From Clostridium sp. (GTDB lineage Bacteria; Bacillota; Clostridia; Clostridiales; Clostridiaceae): DNA of 64,000 nt. The notes below the pieces were generated by a model. The model searched no databases, was not told where the DNA came from, and was given only the letters and a program-made list of their open reading frames with translations. The stretch's first letter is position 1. Every line of letters starts with the position of its first letter. Below are positions 43,659 to 54,598 of this stretch, in pieces. The translations under genes were made by a program, and so were the position numbers. Location: assembly GCF_029267215.1 (NCBI RefSeq), contig NZ_JARIDH010000019.1:1-64000 (forward strand). Direction: 5' to 3'.

Positions 43659-44177
43659 TTAAACTTCATAATCAACTAATGATGTTATTTCATATCCATC
43701 TAATTTGTCTCTTCCTTTTAATTCTGTTAACTCTATAGTGAATGCTAAACCAGCCACTTCTCCACCAGCTTGCTCAACTAATTTAGCAACCGCTGCTATT
43801 GTACCACCAGTAGCTAAAAGATCATCAACTATTGCTACTCTCATTCCTGGTTTTATAGCATCTTTGTGTATTTCTAAAGTATCTTTTCCATATTCTAAAT
43901 CATATTCTACTTTCACTGTATCTGAAGGTAATTTTCCTGGTTTTCTTACTGGGATAAATCCAACTCCTAAAGCATACGCTACGGGAACCCCAAATATAAA
44001 TCCTCTTGCCTCTGGTCCAACAACCACATCAATATTTTTATCCTTAAAAAATGCTGCCATTTGGTCAACAGATTCTCTTAAACCTTCTCCATCAGCTATT
44101 AAAGTAGTTATGTCTTTGAAACTTATGCCTTTTTTAGGAAAATCCTCTATAACTCTTATCTTATCCTTTAAACTCAT
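43659..44177 (-). CDS. apt: Adenine phosphoribosyltransferase
   Basis: [18 protein letters not shown] motif [13 protein letters not shown]. Confidence 0.97.
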   Translation of the reverse strand: MSLKDKIRVIEDFPKKGISFKDITTLIADGEGLRESVDQMAAFFKDKNIDVVVGPEARGFIFGVPVAYALGVGFIPVRKPGKLPSDTVKVEYDLEYGKDTLEIHKDAIKPGMRVAIVDDLLATGGTIAAVAKLVEQAGGEVAGLAFTIELTELKGRDKLDGYEITSLVDYEV

Positions 44178-44218
44178 TGCTTTGCCTCCAAAATTAATAA
44201 ATATATAAATTTTAATTA

Positions 44219-45073
44219 CTACCTAATTTTTTCATTATAAATATACTTAGTTATTTGCTCTGCCCTATCCTTATCATTAGTAGTTAAAAGTTCTACTATA
44301 ATTTTAGCATTGTCCTTTTTACTGATAGCTCCTTCACGAGGAGTTATCTCATTAACTATTTTTGTTATACTCTCTATATTTATTTCACTAATATTAAAGA
44401 AACTCTTAATAGCATTCAATCCTATACTATATGTATATCTTAAATATTGAATGCCTTCCTTTAATATTATTCCATTTTCACCTTTATTCTCAACATTTTT
44501 AGAAACACTACCTATAAGTATTAAATCTAAATACTTATTTATTCTCTTCATGTTATAATATATAGCAATAGCTTGCATTAACTTAAAAGTTAACCCTGAA
44601 TTAGTCAAATCTTTATATCTATACGAACATTTTTCTTCACTTGGGTTTATATATGTTGAATCATAAATACACTTTGTATCTTTATTTTCCATTATTATCA
44701 AATCTATATTTAAATCATTACAAAGATTTTCAACTTTTTTATCAACAAGTCCACATCCAACTGTTATCAAAAGTTCTGCTCCTAAAAAAGCAATATCTTC
44801 TCTAAGTGTATATTCATCTATATCATAGTTTTTCTCTTCATAATCTGAACTTATACAATATTCAACATCAGCATTTAAATATTTTAATATAAGCATTAAT
44901 GATGATATGGCACATATAGAATCCAAATCACATCCACCATATATAACTATCTTTTCTCTATTGTTAATTGCAGATGCTAGTCTTTCTATTGCTTTATTCA
45001 TATTTTTAATATTAAAAGGGCTATACCCAGATATGTAATTAGTGCAATATATGTTTTTCCAAGCCTTCTGCAT
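44219..45073 (-). CDS. RecJ/DHH-like N-terminal remnant, catalytic motifs eroded
   Basis: [36 protein letters not shown] resembles RecJ motif I region; expected DHH is replaced by MENKD; 284 aa only; located between secF and apt. Confidence 0.6.
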   Translation of the reverse strand: MQKAWKNIYCTNYISGYSPFNIKNMNKAIERLASAINNREKIVIYGGCDLDSICAISSLMLILKYLNADVEYCISSDYEEKNYDIDEYTLREDIAFLGAELLITVGCGLVDKKVENLCNDLNIDLIIMENKDTKCIYDSTYINPSEEKCSYRYKDLTNSGLTFKLMQAIAIYYNMKRINKYLDLILIGSVSKNVENKGENGIILKEGIQYLRYTYSIGLNAIKSFFNISEINIESITKIVNEITPREGAISKKDNAKIIVELLTTNDKDRAEQITKYIYNEKIR

Positions 45074-45230
45074 AATTTAACTCCTCCATAAAATTAAGAA
45101 AACAAGTATATTATAATTTAAAATTGACTTTTTGACAAATACTTTTCAAATAAATACGTATTCACAGTATATTTTTATATTTTTTTGTTATATTTTATTT
45201 AAATATGTCATTTTTTAAGATAAAAAACTT

Positions 45231-45268
45231 AAAAAGGTGCCAGAAGATTAAAATTCTTCTGACACCCA
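45231..45268 (-). terminator. Intrinsic terminator after secF
   Basis: Minus strand GGTGTCAGAAGAATTTTAATCTTCTGGCACC-TTTTTAAGTTTTTT. Confidence 0.9.
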
Positions 45269-45280
45269 TTTAAAATATTA

Positions 45281-46147
45281 TTAATTTCTTGATTTTTTGT
45301 TTTTTTGATGGTTAGTTATCATACACCAAATTGGACTTGCTATAAATATTGATGAACAAGCACCTGATGCTATACCAACTATTAATGGGAAAGCAAAATC
45401 TCTAACAGTTGGAACGAATATATAAACACAAACTATAGTTATTAAAGTTGTAAGAGTTGTGTTTATTGATCTTGACATAGTTTGTGTAATACTTATGTCT
45501 GCAATCTCATTATTATTCTTTCCTCTTAATTTCTTTCTATTTTCTCTTATTCTATCAAATATAACTATTGTATCATTAATTGAATAACCTACTATAGTAA
45601 GAATTGCTGCTATAAATGGAGTATTTATTGTTATTCCAAAAATAGTATACACACTAATAGTTATTAATACATCATGTAAAAGAGCTACTATTGCTGCAAT
45701 ACCAAATGAAAATTCAAATCTTATAGCTACATATATAAGCATACATATAACTGCGATTACAAGGGCAATTATTGCATTCTTAGTCAAGTCACTGCCTACT
45801 GATGCTCCTATTTGATTTTGAGATACTAAAGCATCATCTTTTAAATCATATTTTTCTTTTAAAGCTTTGAATATTTGGTCAACTTGATTTGTATCCAAGT
45901 CCTTAGCTTTTATTTGAAGTTCTGTACCATTTACTTCATTTGTAGTTGCATCTTTTGAATAATTTACTATAATTTTATCAACATCTTCTTTATTAAATTC
46001 TTTACCCATGTTTATAACAACCTGAGTGCCACCTTTAAAGTCTATTCCAAAGTTCATTCCTCTAGTAAACATAAATCCAAAACCTATAGCAATTATAATA
46101 ATTGATATAGAAAACCATATTTTTTTCTTTTCTACAATCTTAAGCAT
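45281..46147 (-). CDS. secF: Protein translocase subunit SecF
   Basis: MNFGIDFKGGTQVVI; TIVGYSINDTIVIFDRIREN. Start probably the internal MLKIVEKKK at 46147. Confidence 0.95.
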   Translation of the reverse strand: MLKIVEKKKIWFSISIIIIAIGFGFMFTRGMNFGIDFKGGTQVVINMGKEFNKEDVDKIIVNYSKDATTNEVNGTELQIKAKDLDTNQVDQIFKALKEKYDLKDDALVSQNQIGASVGSDLTKNAIIALVIAVICMLIYVAIRFEFSFGIAAIVALLHDVLITISVYTIFGITINTPFIAAILTIVGYSINDTIVIFDRIRENRKKLRGKNNNEIADISITQTMSRSINTTLTTLITIVCVYIFVPTVRDFAFPLIVGIASGACSSIFIASPIWCMITNHQKNKKSRN

Positions 46148-47408
46148 TATGTCTACCCCCTTCTTTAACTTTGATTCTACCAAACATTGAAGGTTTATTT
46201 AATATTCCCATGTTGAATCCAAGATTCATGAAGAATCTAGTTATTACTACTGCTGTAAGCATACTTATCATTATACCTATTAATAATGTTAATGCGAATC
46301 CTTTAACAGGACCTGATCCAAAGAAGTATAAAACTAACCCTGCAATAAGTGTTGTAATATTTGAGTCTACAATTGAACTTAAAGCATTACTAAATCCTAT
46401 CTTCATTGCTGACTTAACACTTCTACCATTTCTAAGCTCTTCCTTAGTTCTTTCAAAAATAAGTACGTTAGCATCAACCGCCATACCTACAGTTAATAAG
46501 AAAGCTGCAATTCCTGGTAAAGTAAGTGTTACACCTACTGATATAAATGTATATAAAACTAATAAGATATATACACTAAGTGACATACAAGCTATAAATC
46601 CTGGTATTCTATAATAAAGTATCATGAATATGAAAATTATTAATACACCTATAGCTCCAGCCTTCATTGCATTTGGTAATGCATTAGAACCTAACTGGGC
46701 ACCTACTGTTTCAACAGAAACTGCTTTTACTGGCACTGGTAATGCCCCTGCATTTATTATACCTGCTTTTTTTTGTGCCTCTTGTAAGTTTTGTTCTCCA
46801 GATATAACTGCTTCACCATTACTTATTATGTCATTTACAACTGGATCTGTTAACACATCATTATCCATTTTAATTGCAATTTTTTGGCCTTTGAATTTTT
46901 TTGTTGCTTCTGCGAACTTATTTTTTCCTTCTTCATTAAGTTCTAATTTTATTTCTGGTTGTCCTGTTTGAGAATTTATATATGCGCTTGCTTTTTTAAC
47001 ATCTTTTCCTGTTAAAATTATTTTTCCATCAGGACCTACAAAAGTTAATTCTCCTGTTTTTTGTAAAGAATCAACTATAGACTTTGAATCATATTGTCCT
47101 GGAATATCAATTCTTATTCTATTATTTCCTTCTGTTGTTACTGTTGTTTCTGAAACTCCAACTTTATTAACTCTTAAAGAAAGAAGTTCCTTAGTTGTAT
47201 TTAGCTGATCTACAGTTACATCTTTAGATTGCATTTCCATAAGAACAGAAACTCCACCCTGTAAATCTAACCCTTTTGTTATAACCTCATTAAACGTTTT
47301 AAATTGATAATTCCCCAAAGTAAATCCTTTGAACCCTGCAAGAGCTAAAAAACTTATTACTGCTATGGAGATAAAGAATAATATGAAGCTACCTGTTTTT
47401 GATTTCAT
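46140..47408 (-). CDS. secD: Protein translocase subunit SecD
   Basis: GLDLQGGVSVLMEM; LTVGMAVDANVLIFERTKEEL. Confidence 0.96.
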   Translation of the reverse strand: MKSKTGSFILFFISIAVISFLALAGFKGFTLGNYQFKTFNEVITKGLDLQGGVSVLMEMQSKDVTVDQLNTTKELLSLRVNKVGVSETTVTTEGNNRIRIDIPGQYDSKSIVDSLQKTGELTFVGPDGKIILTGKDVKKASAYINSQTGQPEIKLELNEEGKNKFAEATKKFKGQKIAIKMDNDVLTDPVVNDIISNGEAVISGEQNLQEAQKKAGIINAGALPVPVKAVSVETVGAQLGSNALPNAMKAGAIGVLIIFIFMILYYRIPGFIACMSLSVYILLVLYTFISVGVTLTLPGIAAFLLTVGMAVDANVLIFERTKEELRNGRSVKSAMKIGFSNALSSIVDSNITTLIAGLVLYFFGSGPVKGFALTLLIGIMISMLTAVVITRFFMNLGFNMGILNKPSMFGRIKVKEGGRHNA

Positions 47409-47502
47409 GGTTATCCCCCTCTGTAAAAATTTCTCTAATAAACTAAATTATATTAATTTGTTGCCATACAGTCAACATATGGCAACTTTTGTTAATACTA
47501 TG

Positions 47503-48882
47503 TTATTTATTATTGATTTCCATAGTTTTTGATTTTAATGCTATAGCACATTCAATTCTCTTTTTCTGCATTTCACATCCAATTTCATATGGTACATGTA
47601 TATCACCATTGAAATTAAAGTTGTTAGCTTGACAACCACCACTACAATAGAATCTAGCCCAACACTCTTTACACTTTGGTTTATTGTATATGTGAGCTTG
47701 TTTAAATTCTGATGTTAACTCTTTTTTCATTATTCCATCTTCTATGTTTCCTAATAAGAAATCAGGGTTTCCAACGAATTGGTGACAAGGATATATTTCT
47801 CCATCTGGAGTTACAGCAATGTACTCATGACCTGCTCCACATCCTGCTATTCTCTTGTAAACACAAGGTCCACCATTTAAATCAATGTTGAAGTGATAGA
47901 ACTTAAAAATGTTGTCTCCCTCTTCTAATCTTCTTACCATTTCATTATATAATTTGTCATACTCTCCATAGATAGTTTCTAAATCTTCTCTTCTTAAAGA
48001 TAACTCATGTTCATCTGGTAAAACAACTGGTTCTATTGATATTTCATCGAATCCTTCATTAGCAAGAGCCATTACATCTTGGAAGAAATCAGTATTATTT
48101 CTTGTAAAAGTACCTCTAGCATAGTATTGCTTACTTGGATCTCTCTTTTCAACCATTTTCTTTATATTTGGAAGTATTCTATCATAACTTCCTGAACCAT
48201 CAACTCTTATTCTGACAGCATCGTTAACTTCTTTTCTTCCATCTATTGAAAGAATTATATTTCCTATATTTTTATCTATATAATCCATTCTCTCATCATT
48301 TAGAAGAGTAGCATTAGTAGTCATTGTAAATCTTACATTTTTACCTACTTCTTCTCCTCTTTTTTTACCATAATCGATTATTTCTTTTATAGTATCAAAT
48401 ACCAGTAGTGGTTCCCCACCAAATAAATCAACTTCTATATTTTTAATTCCACCTGAGTTTGCTAGTACAAAATCTATTGCTTTTTTACCAACTTCTGCAC
48501 TCATTGGCTTTCTACATCCCTTGTATTCTCCTTCATCTGCAAAACAGTACTTACATCTTAAGTTACAATCATGCACAACATTTAAGCATAAAGCTTTTAT
48601 ATATGATGGTGCCTTATCACTTTCTTTAGCAACCTCTTCATATAAATCTCCTGAATATAAAGCCTCATCTTCAACTAATTGAAGTAAATCCTCATATGCT
48701 TCTTCTATATCTTTCACTTCGTATTTATCTTTTAATTTTTCAACTAAAGATTCTTTAGTACTTAATTTGTTATCATCATCTAACATATTGTAGATAAGAT
48801 CATCAACAATATGAACACTTCCAGAGTTTACATCTACTACGTAATACTCTCCACCTTGCATAAATTTATGTATTAATGCCAC
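47503..48882 (-). CDS. scfB: Radical SAM/SPASM thioether-forming SCIFF peptide maturase (GTG start)
   Basis: VVHDCNLRCKYCFADEGEYKG (CxxxCxxC); SPASM cysteines CKECWARFYCSGGCQANNFNFNGDIHVPYEIGCEMQKKR; directly downstream of SCIFF ORF. Confidence 0.94.
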   Translation of the reverse strand: MALIHKFMQGGEYYVVDVNSGSVHIVDDLIYNMLDDDNKLSTKESLVEKLKDKYEVKDIEEAYEDLLQLVEDEALYSGDLYEEVAKESDKAPSYIKALCLNVVHDCNLRCKYCFADEGEYKGCRKPMSAEVGKKAIDFVLANSGGIKNIEVDLFGGEPLLVFDTIKEIIDYGKKRGEEVGKNVRFTMTTNATLLNDERMDYIDKNIGNIILSIDGRKEVNDAVRIRVDGSGSYDRILPNIKKMVEKRDPSKQYYARGTFTRNNTDFFQDVMALANEGFDEISIEPVVLPDEHELSLRREDLETIYGEYDKLYNEMVRRLEEGDNIFKFYHFNIDLNGGPCVYKRIAGCGAGHEYIAVTPDGEIYPCHQFVGNPDFLLGNIEDGIMKKELTSEFKQAHIYNKPKCKECWARFYCSGGCQANNFNFNGDIHVPYEIGCEMQKKRIECAIALKSKTMEINNK

Positions 48883-48907
48883 AATATTTCCTCCTAACTA
48901 AGAACTA

Positions 48908-48934
48908 TGGCAGCAACTTTAAAAGTTACTGCCA
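48908..48934 (-). promoter_or_regulatory. Intercistronic stem-loop between scfA and scfB
   Basis: tggcagcaactttaaaagttactgcca inverted repeat; no T-tract immediately after on the minus strand. Confidence 0.7.
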
Positions 48935-48951
48935 CTTAAAAAATTTTATAA

Positions 48952-49092
48952 TTAATTTTCACAAGCTAAGTTTGCTACTGTAGCTGATGTTTTACAAGCT
49001 GATTGGCATGAGTTTGCACACTCTCTGCAATCTGCTGGTTTACATAAGCTCTTTTTTAAGCTTGACTTGTTTACTGTTTTTATACGCTTCAT
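48952..49092 (-). CDS. scfA: SCIFF (six cysteines in forty-five) ribosomal peptide precursor, 46 aa; absent from the supplied ORF track
   Basis: MKRIKTVNKSSLKKSLCKPADCRECANSCQSACKTSATVANLACEN; six Cys (17,22,25,29,33,44); SD ggaggaagagta; next to maturase. Confidence 0.95.
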   Translation of the reverse strand: MKRIKTVNKSSLKKSLCKPADCRECANSCQSACKTSATVANLACEN

Positions 49093-49226
49093 TTACTCTT
49101 CCTCCAATCAAAACTATCTTTAACATTATACCATGCATAGGTATAATTTTAAAGTTCTTTTTAGAAAGCTTTATTTGATTTATCAACACTATTTTTTCAC
49201 ATTACAAGATAAAATTCAATACTTAA

Positions 49227-49276
49227 GCAAAAAAAATAGTTATTTTTATGCTTTTATACATTGAAATAACTATTTT
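49227..49276 (-). terminator. Intrinsic terminator after yajC
   Basis: aaaaaaatagttattttt...gaaataactattttt. Confidence 0.75.
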
Positions 49277-49285
49277 TCAAAATAA

Positions 49286-49564
49286 TTAGTCAATTTTTGA
49301 ACTTATACCTTGTTTTGAAAACTCTAGTTTAGTTCTATCTTGACTAGATTCTATTATAACACTATCATCTTTTATTTTTATTATTCTACCTATGATTCCA
49401 CCTCTAGTTACTATTTTGTCATTAACTTTTAGTTCTTCTATCATAGAATCGTATTTTTTCTTTCTTTTCTTTTCAGGTAAGATAAGTAGAAAATAAAATA
49501 CAGCAAACATTAAAATAAAAGGTAATATCATTCCTATTAATGATTTCGGATTCATTCTAGCCAC
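49286..49564 (-). CDS. yajC: Preprotein translocase subunit YajC
   Basis: Single TM then LPEKKRKKKYDSMIEELKVNDKIVTRGGIIGRIIKI. Confidence 0.92.
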   Translation of the reverse strand: MARMNPKSLIGMILPFILMFAVFYFLLILPEKKRKKKYDSMIEELKVNDKIVTRGGIIGRIIKIKDDSVIIESSQDRTKLEFSKQGISSKID

Positions 49565-49592
49565 TCCCTTCTTAATTTATATAATTTTATTA

Positions 49593-51784
<2,192 letters not shown>

Positions 51785-51865
51785 CTTTACACCTTCTCTA
51801 TTTTATTTATAAATCCCTATTTTAATAGTACTATAATTTTTTCAACAATACTGCTTAAAATAAAA

Positions 51866-52906
51866 TTATTTTTCAAATAATGTATATTGTTTTGAAGCTA
51901 ACTTAGCCTCATTAAACCTTGTTCTTCCTAAGTGTTTATAAGCCTTATCTGTAGCCATTCTTCCTCTTGGCGTTCTAACTATGAATCCTTTTTGAAGTAA
52001 ATATGGTTCATAAACATCTTCTATTGTATCTAGCTCTTCTCCAACAAAGTATGCTAAGGTTTCTATACCTACAGGTCCCCCATTGAAATTATCTATGATA
52101 GCCTCTAAAATTTTGTTGTCTATTCTATCAAAACCTTCACCATCAACTTCTAAAAGTTCTAATGATTTTTTTGCAGCCTCTTTTGTAATTTCATTATCAT
52201 ATAGAACTTCTGCAAAATCTCTCACTCTTTTTAAAAGTCTATTTGCTATTCTAGGTGTACCTCTTGACCTTCTTGCAATCTCAAAGGCTCCCTCTTCAGT
52301 TATTTCACATCCTAAAATTTCAGCACTTCTAATTATGATTTCTTTTAATTGCTCATTAGTATAGTATTCCATAGAACATAAAACCCCAAATCTATCTCTT
52401 AATGGTGAACTAAGCATTCCAATTCTTGTTGTTGCACCAATCAAAGTAAATTTAGGTAAATCTAATCTTATAGACTTACTAGCAGCACCCTTACCAATTA
52501 TTATGTCTAAAACATAGTCTTCCATAGCTGGATATAATATTTCCTCAACACTTCTATTTAACCTATGTATCTCATCAATAAATAAAACATCGTTTGTATT
52601 TAATGTAGTTAGTATAGCTGCTAAGTCTCCTGCTCTTTCAATTGCTGGTCCTGATGTTATTTTAAGATTTCCACCCATTTCATTAGCAATTATATTAGCC
52701 AATGTAGTCTTACCAAGACCTGGAGGACCATATAAAATTACATGATCTAAAGCTTCTCCCCTATTTTGAGCTGCTTTTATAAATATATTTAGTCTTTCTT
52801 TAACTTTATCCTGACCAATATATTCATTTATCTTCTCAGGTCTTAAACTATATTCATTAACTGAATCAATCGCCATTTCATTAGATGTAACTAATCTATC
52901 ACTCAT
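51866..52906 (-). CDS. ruvB: Holliday junction helicase RuvB
   Basis: [20 protein letters not shown] Walker [30 protein letters not shown]. Confidence 0.98.
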   Translation of the reverse strand: MSDRLVTSNEMAIDSVNEYSLRPEKINEYIGQDKVKERLNIFIKAAQNRGEALDHVILYGPPGLGKTTLANIIANEMGGNLKITSGPAIERAGDLAAILTTLNTNDVLFIDEIHRLNRSVEEILYPAMEDYVLDIIIGKGAASKSIRLDLPKFTLIGATTRIGMLSSPLRDRFGVLCSMEYYTNEQLKEIIIRSAEILGCEITEEGAFEIARRSRGTPRIANRLLKRVRDFAEVLYDNEITKEAAKKSLELLEVDGEGFDRIDNKILEAIIDNFNGGPVGIETLAYFVGEELDTIEDVYEPYLLQKGFIVRTPRGRMATDKAYKHLGRTRFNEAKLASKQYTLFEK

Positions 52907-52919
52907 TTAATTACACCTC

Positions 52920-53525
52920 CTAACGCATTAAAAGTTTTAAAGACTCCTTTATCATACTTTCTAAAGTTAATGTCTTATCAACTTTTTCTAAAGCTTTCTG
53001 AGCCTCTTTTTCTGTATATCCTAAGGCGACTAAAGCACCAAGTGTTTCATTTATGTTGAAACTATAATCATTTTCTTCAATAATACCATCCATTAATGAA
53101 TCTTCTTCTCCAACTAATTCATCTGGTTTTAATTTATCCTTAAGTTCTAAAATAATTCTCTGAGCTGTTTTCTTACCTATTCCTGGTGCTCTTGTTATAT
53201 GTTTTTCATCCCCCATCATTATTGCATACTTTAAATTATTAACTGTACTTATTGATAAAAGTGATAAAGCAGCCTTAGCACCTACTCCATTTATAGATAA
53301 AAGAAGTTTAAACATCTCTAACTCTTCTCTTGTTGTAAAACCATATAAACCTATAAAATCTTCTCTAACTATTTGCTCTAAATAAAGAAGAACCTCTTCT
53401 GAAACCTTAGGCATATTAGACATTGTATTTCCTGAAGTAAATATTTTATATCCTATGTTGTTTAACTCAATTACAACATAGTCCTTACTTATTCCTTGAA
53501 ATTGACCTCTTATATATTCGTACAT
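52920..53525 (-). CDS. ruvA: Holliday junction helicase RuvA
   Basis: MYEYIRGQFQGISKDYVVIELNNIGYKI; GVGAKAALSLLS; APGIGKKTAQRIILELKDKL. Start at 53525 rather than track start 53582. Confidence 0.95.
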   Translation of the reverse strand: MYEYIRGQFQGISKDYVVIELNNIGYKIFTSGNTMSNMPKVSEEVLLYLEQIVREDFIGLYGFTTREELEMFKLLLSINGVGAKAALSLLSISTVNNLKYAIMMGDEKHITRAPGIGKKTAQRIILELKDKLKPDELVGEEDSLMDGIIEENDYSFNINETLGALVALGYTEKEAQKALEKVDKTLTLESMIKESLKLLMR

Positions 53526-53691
53526 TCTTAATGCTCCTAAATTGTATAATAAGTTCTTTAAATCTATATAATACTTTAACACGAAGAAGGAATATTATCA
53601 ATGAGATACATAAAATTTACTTTTCCTTTAAACTCCCATAAAAGCTTTATTTCAAAGCTTTCTTAAACTTTCATATAAAGCAAAAAGATTA

Positions 53692-53718
53692 TATCAATTG
53701 AGATTGATATAATCTAAT
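53692..53718 (-). terminator. Intrinsic terminator after BofC-like gene
   Basis: gattatatcaattgagattgatataatc, with T-tract on the minus strand. Confidence 0.75.
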
Positions 53719-53866
53719 ATAAAAACTAATAAATATACATTTTATTAATTCACCTTAAAATATTTTCACTCTATCCTTAGAAATTATTTCATCTATTAAT
53801 TTAGTTCCACTTTTCATTAAAATAATATTATTTTTTTAAATATATTCATAAATTTAAATACATTAA

Positions 53867-54460
53867 TTAGCTTATATAATTTGTCATATGTTCTTCACAC
53901 TCTTCTCTTGTATCATACTTTTTCTCAAAGTTAATTATTTTATCTCTATCAACTTCTGGTAAATCCTCTATTTTCTTTGTACTTACATCCTCTGGTTTTT
54001 CTATGGTTGGAACTCCCTTTGAATCAGCTTTAAACATAGCTATATACCCATCTTTTTCTCCTATATAATATTTGCCAGCTTCTAATATATTCATGTCATT
54101 TAAAAATACCATTTCTCCATTTTCTGAAGAAACAAGTTCGTACCCTTCTAAGGCCATTTCTTCTACCATAGCTTCTACTTCATCATCTGTTATACCTTCT
54201 TTTTTAGTTATTTCACCAATTGTAGTCTTATAATCAATAACCACAGCATCATCTAAAGTTCTTCTTGCAAATAATACAGTTGTATTTGGATTTTTTATGT
54301 TATTTGTTTCTTTTTTAATTGAACTACCATTTACCTCTTGAACCTTTTTTAAATTGTAATTGTAAGATAAAAAGTAACCTGTTGAAAAAACAAAAATACC
54401 TAAAAGAATAAATGCTGCTGTTTTAATACCATTATTATTTTTTATACTATTAAAATTCAT
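53867..54460 (-). CDS. Membrane-anchored BofC-like (bypass-of-forespore C) protein
   Basis: N-terminal TM; C-terminal YYIGEKDGYIAMFKADSKG resembles BofC C-terminal domain. Confidence 0.55.
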   Translation of the reverse strand: MNFNSIKNNNGIKTAAFILLGIFVFSTGYFLSYNYNLKKVQEVNGSSIKKETNNIKNPNTTVLFARRTLDDAVVIDYKTTIGEITKKEGITDDEVEAMVEEMALEGYELVSSENGEMVFLNDMNILEAGKYYIGEKDGYIAMFKADSKGVPTIEKPEDVSTKKIEDLPEVDRDKIINFEKKYDTREECEEHMTNYIS

Positions 54461-54518
54461 ATCATCACCTCATTGGTGATTATTAACAAATATTTTTTCT
54501 TTTATACATACACAAAAT

Positions 54519-54550
54519 AAAAAGTAGTGAAAAACCCCACTACTTTTTTA
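54519..54550 (-). terminator. Intrinsic terminator after 5'-nucleotidase gene
   Basis: aaaaagtagtgaaaaaccccactactttttt. Confidence 0.85.
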
Positions 54551-54598
54551 ATTTCATGATTAAACTTTAATAAATCATACAATTTAAGCTCTTATTTA

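Noticed and set aside
43705-44208. 167-aa plus-strand ORF antisense to apt
   Set aside because: Ser/Pro/Thr-rich reverse-complement translation of a strongly supported apt gene; no SD or family features.
46171-46971. Plus-strand ORFs 46171..46614 and 46624..46971
   Set aside because: Antisense to secD; no independent coding evidence.
53755-53817. 20-aa minus-strand ORF MKSGTKLIDEIISKDRVKIF
   Set aside because: Plausible codons but no Shine-Dalgarno, no terminator of its own, and very short; could be a degraded gene fragment but unsupported.
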